Positions 16,632-28,380 of a DNA stretch of 64,000 bases are shown here, piece after piece. How positions within the stretch are numbered: position 1 is the stretch's first letter; every line of letters starts with the position of its first letter. The notes below the pieces were generated by a model. That model ran no database searches, was not told the origin of the DNA, and was given only the letters and a program-made list of their open reading frames with translations. Made by a program: the position numbers and the translations under genes. This stretch comes from Neocallimastix lanati (nom. inval.) (taxonomy: Eukaryota > Neocallimastigomycota > Neocallimastigomycetes > Neocallimastigales > Neocallimastigaceae), in contig JACVTC010000032.1 of the NCBI GenBank assembly GCA_016946835.1, forward strand, positions 578,501-642,500. The letters are read 5' to 3'.

Positions 16632-18574
16632 ATGTTTAAAAGAATGGCTAAAAGAAAGAACAATAATAATCATATTGAAGATAGTTCGAGTTCATCGAAT
16701 CCAATTGATAATAAGGACAATGAATCGATTTCTTCATATGAATATGATGAATCCAATGATAAAAGGATTATCATAAATAAATATTATGGAAATTTAACTA
16801 AATCTGTTTTTAAAATTAAAGATTTCATATTAAATAAAAAAAATTTTCTTAGATTGGTATGAGCCTTTAAAGAGATATCTCATTGCCAATGAATTGGATA
16901 TTTATATTGAAAAAGAAATCCAATATTCAAATATGAACAGAGGTCAAATAAAATCGGACAATGCTGTTCAATCTATCATAATAAATAGTTTAGATAAATC
17001 GATCCAAGATTATTTACGAGGATGTAAAACTGCTTTTAGTATGATTGATAGATTAAAAACCGTTTCTATTAATCTGGCCAAGCACTATTAAATATTCTTG
17101 AATATAAAATTATTAATCATAAGTTAATAAATAATGACTATATCCAATATATTAATGAATTAAACAATCTTTTCGAACAACATAAATTTGAATCTAATAA
17201 ACTAAAAAGAATTTCTTTTGATGAGGAAACTAAACTTTTATTTGCAGTAAATGAATTAGATAGAATTGGTATAAATTCACCACCAATTTATAGTTTTAAA
17301 ACTTTTGATGATCTTATTAAGGAATTAAACAAAAGGCATTTTTTGAAAAAGCCGAAATTTTAAGGTCAAAAGCTACCGTTGTAAACGATTTAAATGTCAA
17401 TAATATAAATAGAAATAAACAAAATAATAATAAAAATTATAATAATTCAAGTAACGAATATTATTGTCATATATGCAAAACTAAAGGTCACTCTACTGAT
17501 CATTGTAAATATAATCTTTTAATTAGAGAAAATAAAAAATCAGATGATAATGATAAAAAATATAAAAATTATATAAATAATAATACCAAAAATAAAAATT
17601 ATTATAAAAGATATAATAACAAAAATAATTATCACACTGGAAATATTACTAATAGCAACAATGATAAGTCTAATAATGATAACAATAATTTTTTTGAAAA
17701 TAATAATGAAAATGAAGATGAAGTATACATTGATTTTATAGTAAATGTTTCAGTAATTCAAAATTGTAATTATACAACAATAAATAATAATAATTTTACA
17801 CATTGGATTATTGATAATGGTACTTGTATCAACTTAACTAATAACATCAATAATTTAAACAATTTAAATAAAGTAAATAATAAAAATATCATTTATCCAA
17901 ATGGTGATTTAGACAAGGTCGAAAATGTAGGTACTTACAATGGTAAATTTAAAAATAAAGATTTTATATTATCAAATGTTTATTAAGCGTCAATTATTCA
18001 AAACAATCTAATTTCCATTCATTCAATATTAAAAAATGGATGTACTATCAAAATGAAATGCGTAAACAACAAAGACCGTTTACAAATATACAAAAATAAT
18101 AAGTTAATTGCAAATATTTTTGTGAATGATGAAAATTTATTTGCGTTTGATACAATTACTTCAAATAATACTATTTCTAAGAATTATGTTTTCAGCATTA
18201 ATACTAACTTGTGGCATGCTCGTTTGGGACACTTTTATAATAATGATATCAAAGATTTTGTCATTGAGCATACTAAACATCATAATGATAAAAATTGTCG
18301 CCAATGCAAAATCACTAATTTAAAGAGAAAACCATTTTACTCGTCCCCTAATAATGCTTTAAAACCTATGGAACTAGTTCATTCTGATGTAGTTGGAAAG
18401 CTGGAAACATCATATAATGATTTCAATTATTATGTTACTTTTCTTGATGATTTCTCTTAAAAAATTTGGGTCTACCTTATCAAGAATAAATCTAATGTTC
18501 CTAACATATTTATTAAATTTCATAAATTTATTTTCAATACTACTTCATATAAAATTATAAATTTCAAATCTGAC
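16632..18574 (+). other. copia-2 gag, protease and first integrase part (broken)
   Basis: Asn/Ser-rich gag-like start, a CCHC zinc knuckle (CHICKTKGHSTDHC, about 17465-17506), a protease-like HWIIDNGT stretch, and a GAG-pre-integrase motif (WHARLGH, CRQCK) with HSDVVGK of the integrase. Broken at several places. The integrase is cut by solo LTR A1 at 18575. Confidence 0.85.
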
Positions 18575-18617
18575 TGTAAAGATTTAATAAAACCTTTAAT
18601 AATTAATTATATAATAA

Positions 18618-19125
18618 TGTAAAGATATCTTTATATCTTTAATAAATTTATGTAATACATTATTACATTAATTTATGTATGAAAATTTTGCCACGATATT
18701 TTGAATAAAATTATGTAATTTACATTAATTTATGAATTAAAACATATTTCAATAAATTTATGTAAACGAAAAAATCATACATCAAATTGAGTGTGTGTCA
18801 TTTCGCAAAAATTCATTTCGGAAAAGTTTCATTTCGCAAAATTTTTTGTGTCATTTCGCAAAAGTTCATTTCGCAAAAATTTCATTTCGGAAAAGTTTCA
18901 TTTCGCAAAATTTTAATAAATAGATAAATAAATAATAAAATAAATAAATAAATAAATAATAAAAAAAATAAAAAAAAAAAAAGAATTATAAAATATAAAA
19001 TAAAAAATATAAAATAAAAAAAAAAAAAGTATAAAATATAAAAATATAAAATAAAAAAAAAAATAAGTATAAAATATAAAAAAAATATAAAATATAAAAT
19101 ATAAAATATAAAATAAAAATAAAAA

Positions 19126-19161
<36 letters not shown>

Positions 19162-20485
19162 AAAAATAAAAAATAAAAATAAAAAATATAAAATAAAAAA
19201 TAAAAAATAAAATAAAAAAAATATAAAAAATAAAAAATAAAAATAAAATAAAAAAAATATAAAAAATAAAAAATAAAAATAAAAAATATAAAATAAAAAA
19301 TAAAAAAAAATAAAAAAAAATAAAAAAAATATATAAAAAATATAAAATAAAAATATAAAATATAAAATATAAAATAAAAAAAACTATAAAATATAAAATA
19401 TAAAATATAAAATAAAAAAATAGATACCACCTAAAATCATCCTAATTTTGTGCTACTTTTAACTCCCTTTTTTATGATGTCCTCATCTTTTTTTTTTTTT
19501 TTTTTTTTTTTTTACTGAATTATTTATAAATATTTCATTTATTAAAAAAATTTATTAGCAATTTAAGATTTTTAAAATACTGCGCAAGGACTTAAAAGGT
19601 GTAAAATGAATTTTAAATTATTATCCTTTACATCTTTTAAATTATTAATACTTATTTTTTTTATATATATAAAATTCTTATATATATTTTAAAAAATTAT
19701 AAAACGTTTAAAACATATGATAAAATATTTTATTTTTTTAAAGCGTTAATTCTAATGAATATTTATTATTATATAATGTATATTTATTATGTATATGTCC
19801 ATATATATATGTATATTTTTTTAAAAATTTAATTTTAAAATTTATTTATTTATTATAGTTTTATATATTTATTTTTATTTATTTAGTTTTTTATTTAAAT
19901 TATATATATTATTTATTTATTTTATTATTAATTTATTTATTTATTAAAAATTTTGCGAAATGAAACTTTCCGAAATGAAATTTTGCGAAATGCTCCTCCC
20001 CCCATCAAATTTACGTACATGAATTAAATACTTTAAATAATTACTTCTCCTTAGATAAATAATTGAAATTTAAAATTATAAATCAGAACTTAAATTATTT
20101 AAATTTATATTTATTAAATATGAAATTAAATAATTTAGTCACAAAAAATTCGCCAAATCTGTTATTGTTAAATTTTTTATTTATTTAAATAGTATAGTTT
20201 GATATTATTAATAGTTTTTAGTTTAATTTTAAATTAGTTAAAATATTTAAATAGTTATAATAAAAAATAGTTAATTAAAAAATATAATTAAGAAAAAATA
20301 TAAATATTGTAAATTTTCTTTAATTGAAAGAATGTAATTGTTATTTTTAACGATTTAATAGTTCATAACATAATAAGAACTATTTAATAAAAGATTTTTT
20401 ATAAAACAATTTTTAATAAAAAAATTTATTTTATAATATAGTGTTTTGTATTATTATAATCTGTTTTGACATAAAACTCTTTATA
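18618..20485 (+). mobile_element. solo LTR A2, inserted in A1
   Basis: Begins TGTAAAGATATCTTTATATC, ends CTCTTTATA, and is flanked by AATAA (18613-18617 and 20486-20490). It is split by MULE-1. Its own sequence is about 645 bp, shorter than its sister A4 through an internal deletion of about 130 bp near the region before the TATAAATA box (20299-20306). Confidence 0.9.
18789..20002. mobile_element. MULE-1: non-autonomous Mutator-like element (1214 bp)
   Basis: Terminal inverted repeats start GAGTGTGTG/CATTTCGCAAAA on the left and, inverted, GGGGGAGGAG/CATTTCGCAAAA on the right. A 9-bp duplication, CATCAAATT, stands at 18780-18788 and 20003-20011. The left end holds about seven TTCATTTCG(C/G) units and the right end three, in opposite orientation. 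The interior is an AT-rich TATAAAA-type repeat (about 18910-19430), then a conserved block with TACCACCTAAAATCATCC and TACTGCGCAAGGAC. There is no transposase frame. Long TIRs with 9-bp duplications point to the Mutator superfamily. hAT, with 8 bp, is the alternative. Confidence 0.85.
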
Positions 20486-20585
20486 AATAATTAATTAATG
20501 TAATAAAATTACATAAATTTATGATTTATGTATATGAAAATTAATTATAAATTTATGTAAACTTTTCATAAAGGATAAATTATTA

Positions 20586-21386
20586 GGGTGTGTGGCATTT
20601 CGCAAAAATTCATTTCGGAAAAGTTTCATTTCGCAAAATTTTATGTGTCATTTCGCAAAAGTTCATTTCGCAAAAATTTCATTTCGGAAAAGTTTCATTT
20701 CGCAAAATTTTAATAAATAGATAAATAAATAATAAAATAAATAAATAAATAAATAATAAAAAAAATAAAAAAAAAAAAAAAGAATTATAAAATATAAAAT
20801 AAAAAATATAAAATAAAAAATAAAAAATAAAAAAAAAAATATAAAATATAAAATATAGAATATAAAATAAAAAATAAAAAAAAAAATATAAAATATAAAA
20901 TATAAAATATAAAATATAAAATATAAAATATAAAATATAAAAAAAAAATATAAAATATAAAAATATAAAATAAAAAAAAAAATATAAAATAAAAAAAAAA
21001 AAAAAATATAAAGTATAAAATATAAAAATATAAAATAAAAAAAAAATATAAAATATAAAATATAAAATATAAAATTAAAAAAAAATATAAAGTATAAAAT
21101 ATAAAATTATAAAATATAAAATAAAAATAAAAAATAAAATATATATATATATATATATAAAATAAAAAATAAAAAATAAAAATAAAAAATATAAAATAAA
21201 AAATAAAAAAAAATAAAAAAAAATATAAAAAATAAAAAATAAAAATATAAAATATAAAATAAAAATATAAAATATAAAATATAAAATAAAAATATAAAAT
21301 ATAAAATATAAAATAAAAAAATAGATACCACCTAAAATCATCCTAATTTTGTGCTACTTTTAACTCCCTTTTTTATGATGTCCTCA

Positions 21387-21424
<38 letters not shown>

Positions 21425-22241
21425 GAATTTTTTATAAATATTTCATTTATTAAAAAAATTTATTAGCAATTTAAGATTTTTAAAATACTGCGCAAGGACT
21501 TAAAAGGTGTAAAATGATCAATTAATTATTTAAATATTATTTTTTAATCTTTTTTTTAATAATTATATTTTAAATTTAACAATTATATTTTAAATTATTA
21601 TCCTTTACATCTTTTAAATTATTAATACTTATTATTTTTATGTATATAAAATTCTTATATATATTTTAAAAAATTATAAAACGTTTAAAACATATGATAA
21701 AATATTTTATTTTTTTAAAGCGTTAATTCTAATGAATATTTATTATTATATAATGTATATTTAATATATATATGTCCATATATATATGTATATTTTTTTT
21801 AAAAATTTAATTTTAAAATTTATTTATTTATTATAATTTTTTTTAGAAGGTAAAAATGGGTTTTATGATAAATGTTTATTATGTATTAATAACTATCCTC
21901 AGATTTACAATTAAAGTAAAACCAGTTCTATTTATACAAGAACTGTGGCTAAATTTAGATACATGTTAATTTATTTAATTAATGTATTACTTAATATGAT
22001 TCGTATATTCATATTAATTTAATCTAATTTAACATTTATTTTTATATCATAAATTTCTACTTCTAACAATTTTATATATTTATTTTTATTTATTTAGTTT
22101 TTTATTTAAATTATATATATTATTTATTTATTTTATTAGTAATTTATTTATTTATTAAAAATTTTGCGAAATGAAACTTTTTATGTAAATTTTCCGAAAT
22201 GAAACTTTCCGAAATGAAATTTTGCGAAATGCTCCTCCCCC
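20586..22241. mobile_element. MULE-2: second copy (1656 bp), inserted in LTR A1
   Basis: Same ends and layout as MULE-1, starting GGGTGTGTGG/CATTTCGC and ending GCTCCTCCCCC, with the 9-bp duplication AAATTATTA at 20577-20585 and 22242-22250. Its right end has four rather than three CATTTCG units, and its AT-rich interior repeat is longer. A solo LTR (LTR-B) interrupts it. The conserved block near 21320-21500 is almost identical to that of MULE-1, so the two copies are close in age. Confidence 0.87.
21841..22078 (+). mobile_element. solo LTR-B inserted in MULE-2 (238 bp)
   Basis: Runs from TTTTAGAAGG to CTTCTAACA, flanked by ATTTT (21836-21840 and 22079-22083). The uninterrupted site is seen in MULE-1 (TTATAGTTTTATATATTT), which proves the insertion. 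A second copy lies at 48582-48800. Family unknown; length and duplication size fit a small LTR. Confidence 0.82.
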
Positions 22242-22347
22242 AAATTATTATTTAAATAATTTTGGATAATAAATTTAATCTAAATAATTTATTTAAGTTA
22301 GTTAAATAAGATAACTAAATTAAATAAACTAAATTAACTAATTTAAT

Positions 22348-23076
22348 TGTAAAGATATGATCAATATCTTTAGTACATTAATTAATTTATTTTGTACATT
22401 AAATTATTTAATGTAATTCACGTTTACAAAATAATGCTAATGCATTAAATTATGTAAAATATATTAATTTATGAAATTAATTGATTTATGAAAATTAATA
22501 ATAAATTTATATTTCATATAATATATAAATTTAAAAATATAAAATTAATTTTTAAATAACCTAAAATTTAGTAATAAAATATATTAATAATTTTAGTTTA
22601 GTTTAATTTTAGTTTAGTTTAATAATCATAAAAATTAAATAGTAATATATAATTAATAGTATTAATAATAAAAGAATAATAAATAAATAATAAATAAGAA
22701 CTTATTCAATTTGAGTCAAAACAAATTGAATAAAAAGCTTATTGAATTAGTTTTAGTTTTTTATAACTTTATTTAATTTTAGATTAGTTTTTGTTTATTT
22801 TATATTGAATATATATTTAAATAAATAGAAATAGTATATTATAATATAATTAAGAAAAAATATAAATACATGTAAAATTATTCTATTAAAGAAAATGTAG
22901 TTGTTATTAACTATTTTGCAGTTAATAACTAATAAAAAGAATTTTTATAATAAAGTGATTAATAAAAGAATTTTTTTTAAAAAATAAATTTCATTTGAGT
23001 ATTGTTATTGATAGTGTTGTTTTTGTTTTTTTTTTTTTTTCGTAATTGTAATCTGCTCCATAAGGAACATTTTACA
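22348..23076 (+). mobile_element. solo LTR A3 (729 bp), inserted in A1
   Basis: Begins TGTAAAGATATGATCAATATC and ends GGAACATTTTACA, with TTAAT at 22343-22347 and 23077-23081. It is the most divergent of the six copies but keeps the TATAAATA box (22861-22868) and the GTAATCTG motif near its end. Confidence 0.88.
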
Positions 23077-23615
23077 TTAATTTAGTTTAGTTAGTTTAAA
23101 ATACTTTAAAATTAATTTCGGAATAGTTTTAAATAGTTAAAATTAGTTTAAATATTTTACAAAAATAGTTTTGAATTTTAAATATATAAACATTAGTATT
23201 AATGATATTTAAATAATAAATAAATAATAAATGAGTTCTTATTGAATTCAATTATTATTGTAAATAGGTTGAAAGTTTATTGAATTAATTATTGTTTAGT
23301 TTTAGTTAATTATTATTTAATAAAATTATTGATAAATATTTTGTTTATAAATAAATAGTAATATATATATATTAAATAGGTTTGATATATTAAAATGTAA
23401 TCATGAAAAGATATAAATACATGTAAAATTCATTATTTAAATCGATGTATTAGTTATTGACTATCAACTAGTTAATAACAATAAGTGATTTGATTTTACT
23501 AATTAATAAAGATTATTTTATTTAAAAAAACAAATTTTTATTAAGTGTTCTTTTAATTTTAGTGTTAAAATTTTGTTATTTGTAATCTGTTTCCTTTAGA
23601 AATCATTACACTGAC

Positions 23616-24755
23616 AATGGTACTGAGTATATCAACAAAACTTTAACTACCTATTTAGAAAATTTTGGCATTAATTTCATTCATTTTGTAGTGGTTACCC
23701 ACTACAAAATGGTCATGCTGAACGCTTAAATCAAACACTTAATCGTTGCGCATCTACTCTATTAAACTCTGCTAAGCTACCTTACAGGTTTTGGGATTCT
23801 GCTATTCTTTGTGCTGCTTACCTCTATAACTTGAATCCACATCAGAGTATTAATAATAAAGTTCCAAATGAATTATTTTTCAATAAATCAGTTGATATTT
23901 CTCACCTTAAAGTTTTTGGATGTAAAGCATTTTTCTATAACAATCACAAAACGAATAAATTTGACAATAACTCTAAACCTGGTATATTTTTAGAATATGC
24001 ACCTGACTCTCTTGGCTACAAAATTTTAGATATTTCTACTAACTCTATAGTTACTTCAAGAGATGTTTATTTTATGGAAGATATGCCTGGAACTATAAAT
24101 ACTACATTCTTTTGTGACAAATATATTGATTCTATTATTAATTTTAAGGATTCTTTAATTGAGGGGGAAAGTATTAATGATAATAATAATATTCGTTCAC
24201 AATTAAATAATCCTTTAAATAATAATAGTAATAATAATAATAATTATAAATATCTTTGTAATTATCATAATTATTATTGTTGTCATTATAATAAATATCT
24301 TTGTTATTATCATAATTATTATTATAATAATGTCAATAATAATAATAGTAATAAAATTATTAATAATAATAATGAAACTAAAATAGAAGAAAATGAATAT
24401 GATAGTGAATCTGATAATGAATTTTTGAATGAAAGAAAACTTAAATATATAAACAAGAAAAGGTCACATAGCAATAATTCAAATGATTCAGATGAAGAAT
24501 ATTTAACTTCCAGAAAAGAAGAATTACAATCAGAAAGTAATAAAAAATTTAAAATTTTAAATATTAAAACAAATATACCAACAACGTATCAACAAGCTAT
24601 TAATTCACCAGAAAGTGAAGAATGGAAAGAAGCAATAGATAAAGAATTAAAAAATATATACGACAACAATATTATGAAATGAAAATGGTATAAAACATAC
24701 CAGCTGACGCAAATATAATTTATACTAAATGGGTCTTTGCCGAAAAGAATAATAA
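23616..24755 (+). other. copia-2 second integrase part, linker and RT start (broken)
   Basis: Integrase C-terminal half with the NGHAERLNQT-like segment, the HLKVFGCKAFFY and GYKILDI motifs of the copia chromodomain-like region, and an Asn-rich linker (24180-24560). It ends just before solo LTR A4. Contains breaks. Confidence 0.82.
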
Positions 24756-25537
24756 TGTAAAGATATCTTTATATCTTTAATAAATTTATGTAATTCATTA
24801 TTACATTAATTTATGTATGAAATTTTTGCCACGATATTTTGAATAAAATTATGTAATTTACATTAATTTATGAATTAAAACATATTTCAATAAATTTATG
24901 TAAACGAAAAAATCATACATCAAATTTACGTACATGAATTAAATACTTTAAATAATTACTTCTCCTTAGATTAATAATTGAAATTTAAAATTATAAATCA
25001 GAACTTAAATACTTAAATTATTTAAATTTATATTTATTAAATATGAGATTAAATAATTTAGTTACAAAAAATTTGCCAAATCTGTTATTGTTAAATTTTT
25101 TATTTATTTAAAAGTATAGTTTGATATTATTAATAGTTTTTAGTTTAATTTTAAATTAGTTAAAATATTTAAATAGTTATAATAAAAAATAGTTATAATA
25201 AGAAATAGTTAATTAAAAAATTATACTATAATTAGTTTTAGTTTAAATATTTTATTATTTTATAAAATTAATTATTATTAATATTTAAATTGAATATATG
25301 TAAATTAAATTAATTTAATATATTAGAATATAATTAAGAAAAAATATAAATATTGTAAATTTTCTTTAATTGAAAGAATGTAATTGTTATTTTTTATAAT
25401 TTGATAGTTCATAACATAATAAGAACTATTTAATAAAAGATTTTTTCATAAACCAATTATTTTTAATAAAAAGAATTTATTTTATAATATAGTGTTTTTG
25501 TATTATTATAATCTGTTTTAACATAAAACACTTTATA
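24756..25537 (+). mobile_element. solo LTR A4 (782 bp) in copia-2
   Basis: Starts TGTAAAGATATCTTTATATC, ends CACTTTATA, with AATAA at 24751-24755 and 25538-25542. It is the undisturbed reference copy for the A2 subfamily: it shows the site empty of MULE-1 (CATCAAATTTACGTAC at about 24918). TATAAATA box at 25345-25352. Confidence 0.92.
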
Positions 25538-25855
25538 AATAAGAAGAAAAAGGCAAGACTAGTGACTCTTGGTTGTCAGCAAGTTGCTAGAGAAGATTTT
25601 ATAGAGACATATTCCCCAACAGTCCAAGCAGACAGTCTAAGACTTACGGTCGCTATTGCATCAAAGTTCAACTGGGATTTGAAACAATTGGATATAAAAG
25701 CTGCTTACTTGAATGCAGATTTGGAAGAAAAGATTTATACATGGATTCCTTATGGTGACAAAAATTTTAATACTAATAAATTCTGGCTACTTAAAAAAGC
25801 ACTTTATGGTTTAAAACAGGCTGGAAGAATGTGGTATAATGAAATATCACATTAC
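25538..25855 (+). other. copia-2 RT fragment between A4 and A5
   Basis: A stretch of copia RT palm with ETYSPTVQADSLRL, LKQLDIKAAYLNADL and LKKALYGLKQAGR, lying between two solo LTRs. Confidence 0.85.
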
Positions 25856-26614
25856 TGTAAAGATTTAATAAAATCTTTAATAATTAATTATTACATAATT
25901 AATTAATGTAATAAAATTACATAAATTTATGATTTATGTATATGAAAATTAATATATAAATTTATGTAAACTTTTCATAAAGGATAAATTATTATTTAAA
26001 TAATTTTGGATAATAAATTTATCTAAATAATTTATTTAATTTAGTTAATTTAGTTTATTTAATTTAGATATTTTATTTTAGTTAGTTAATTTAGTTTAGT
26101 TAGTTTAAAATACTTTAAAATTAATTTCGGAATATTTTTAAATAGTTAAAATTAGTTTAAATAGTTTACAAAAATAGTTTTGAATTGTAAATATATAAAC
26201 ATTACTATTAATAATATTTAAATAATAAATAAATAATAAATGAGTTCTTATTGAATTCAATTATTATTGTAAATAAGTTGAAAGTTTATTGAATTAATTA
26301 TTGTTTAGTTTTAGTTAATTATTATTTAATAAAATTATTAATAAATACTTTGTTTATAAATAAATAGTAATATATATATATTAAATAGGTTTGATATATT
26401 AAAATGTAATCATGAAAAGATATAAATACATGTAAAATTCTATAATTAAATCGATGTATTAGTTATTGACTATCAAATAGTTAATAACGAGAAGAGATTA
26501 ATTTTAATTTAATAAAAGATTATTTATTAAAAAAAAGGAATTTTTTTTATTACGTGTTTTTAAATATTTTGTGTATTTTGTTATTTGTAATCTGTTTCAT
26601 ATAAACTCTTTACA
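25856..26614 (+). mobile_element. solo LTR A5 (759 bp) in copia-2
   Basis: Uninterrupted reference copy: TGTAAAGATTTAATAAAATC to AAACTCTTTACA, so the ends themselves form the 8-bp inverted repeat TGTAAAGA/TCTTTACA. ATTAC duplication at 25851-25855 and 26615-26619. TATAAATA box at 26421-26428, followed by CATGTAAAATT. Confidence 0.93.
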
Positions 26615-26618
26615 ATTA

Positions 26619-27235
26619 CTTAGTAAGTATAGGTTATAGAAAATACAAAACTGACAAATGTCTCTTTGGGAAATATAATAAAAATAATAAATTAACATGT
26701 TTACTAACATTATATGAAGATGATATTTTAATAACAGGAATGAAAAATGAAATAAATTATACTGTAAACAAATTAAAAGATAAATATAAAATTTCTAAAG
26801 ATTCTAATGCAACTAAAATAATAGGTATAAATATTTATAAAACATGTGATGGTGATAAAAAAATCAGATAGATTATATTAATAAAATAATAGAAAAATAT
26901 AATAGAAAACAAAACAAATAAAAACACCATGCAGGAAAATTACAGAATATGAAAGAAATAATTCAAATTTAATAGATCCAAAAGAATATTAATCTTTACT
27001 TGATGCGTTACTATATATCGCTGTAAAGTCAAGGCCTGATATAATGTTTTCTGTAAGTGAGGCCTCAAGAATATGTGAAATCCAACCGAAGCTGATTATA
27101 AAAATTTAATGAGCATCTTACAATATTTAAAAGGTACAAAAAATAAATTTATACGTTATAATGAAAATAATATATTTATCGGATACTCAGATTCAAATTT
27201 TGCTAACGATGAAAAGACGAGAAGATCTACAAATG
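26619..27235 (+). other. copia-2 RT end and start of RNase H (broken)
   Basis: RT remnants including the catalytic-loop area (LYEDDILITG, corresponding to YVDD) and a SKARPDI-like segment, leading into RNase H (GYSDSNFANDEKTRRST). Contains several breaks. Confidence 0.8.
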
Positions 27236-27955
27236 TGTAAAGAGTTTATATGAAACATATTACAAATAACAAAATACACAAAATATATATAAAAACACGT
27301 AATAAAAAAATTCCTTTTTTTTTTAATAAATAATCTTTTATTAAAAATAAATCTCTTTTCGTTATTAACTATTTAATAGTCAATAACTAATACATCGATT
27401 TAATTATAGAATTTTACATGTATTTATAATTTTTTATGATTATATTATAATATATTATTTCTATCTAATTTACATATATTACTATTTATTTATAAACAAA
27501 ATATTTATTAATAATTTTATTAAATAATAATTTACTAAAACTAAACAATAATTAATTCAATAAACTTTCAACTTATTTACAATAATAATTAAATTCAATA
27601 AAAACTCATTTATTAGATATTTATTATATAAATATTATTAATACTAATGTTTATATATTTACAATTCAAAACTATTTTTGTAAACTATTTAAACTAATTT
27701 TAACTATTTAAAACTATTCCGAAATTAATTTTAAAGTATTTTAAACTAAACTAAATTAACTAACTAAAATAAAATATCTAAATTAAATAACTAAATTAAC
27801 TAACTTAAATAAATTATCCAAAATTATTTAAATAATAATTTATCCTTTATGAAAAGTTTACATAAATTTATAATTAATTTTCATATACATAAATCATAAA
27901 TTTATGTAATTTTATTACATTAATTAATTATGTAAGATTTTATTAAATCTTTACA
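27236..27955 (-). mobile_element. solo LTR A6 (720 bp), inverted, in copia-2
   Basis: Same subfamily as A5 but in opposite orientation: starts TGTAAAGAGTTTATATG and ends AAATCTTTACA in the plus strand, with AAATG at 27231-27235 and 27956-27960. TATAAATA box on the minus strand at 27421-27428. Confidence 0.92.
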
Positions 27956-28380
27956 AAATGGATATATATTTTTACATGGAAAAAGCCCTATTTCATGGAA
28001 ATCTCAGTTACAGAAAAACGTAACTTTAACTACTACTGAAGCTGAATTTGTTAGTTTAATTGAATGTACTAAATAAGCTTTATGGTTCAAAAATTTATTT
28101 AAGGAAATATTTAATAAAGATATAAAATTTAAAATTATGGTAGATAACAAAGCATGCATAGCAATTGCTCAAGAATAAAAAACGAAATTAATTAGAATAC
28201 ATTAATACTGAAAACATGTTAGCTGATCCATTAACTAAAAGTATCTCAGGAGTACAAGTGACAAAATTTACAAATTTAATTTTCAAAGAATAATATTTCT
28301 TTAATTGTATATAATTTTTTTTAAAAAAAAAACTTGTATATAATAATTTAAATATTATATAATACTTAATGTAGGGGGAA
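27956..28380 (+). other. copia-2 RNase H end and purine tract (broken)
   Basis: RNase H remnants (SWKSQLQKNV-like, then TTTEAEFVSLIECT, and ENMLADPLTKS near the end) followed by a purine tract GTAGGGGGAA directly before the right LTR. Confidence 0.82.

Larger units (their letters stand above)
18575..23610 (+). mobile_element. solo LTR A1, itself split by three insertions
   Basis: Begins TGTAAAGATTTAATAAAA and ends ATCATTACA, with the 5-bp duplication CTGAC at 18570-18574 and 23611-23615. Removing LTR A2, MULE-2 and LTR A3 with their duplications leaves 764 bp, which agrees with the intact copy A5 (759 bp). It belongs to the same subfamily as A5 and A6. It carries a TATAAATA box at 23412-23419. 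No internal region of its parent element is present. Confidence 0.9.

Noticed and set aside
18575-18640. LTR-A starts read as introns (TGTAAAG resembles a 5' splice site)
   Set aside because: Six copies with separate 5-bp duplications, one inverted, and nested in one another show insertion, not splicing.
18882-21341. Phe/Tyr/Ile-rich minus-strand frames in the MULE interiors
   Set aside because: They read the TATAAAA-type simple repeat; not a transposase or membrane protein.
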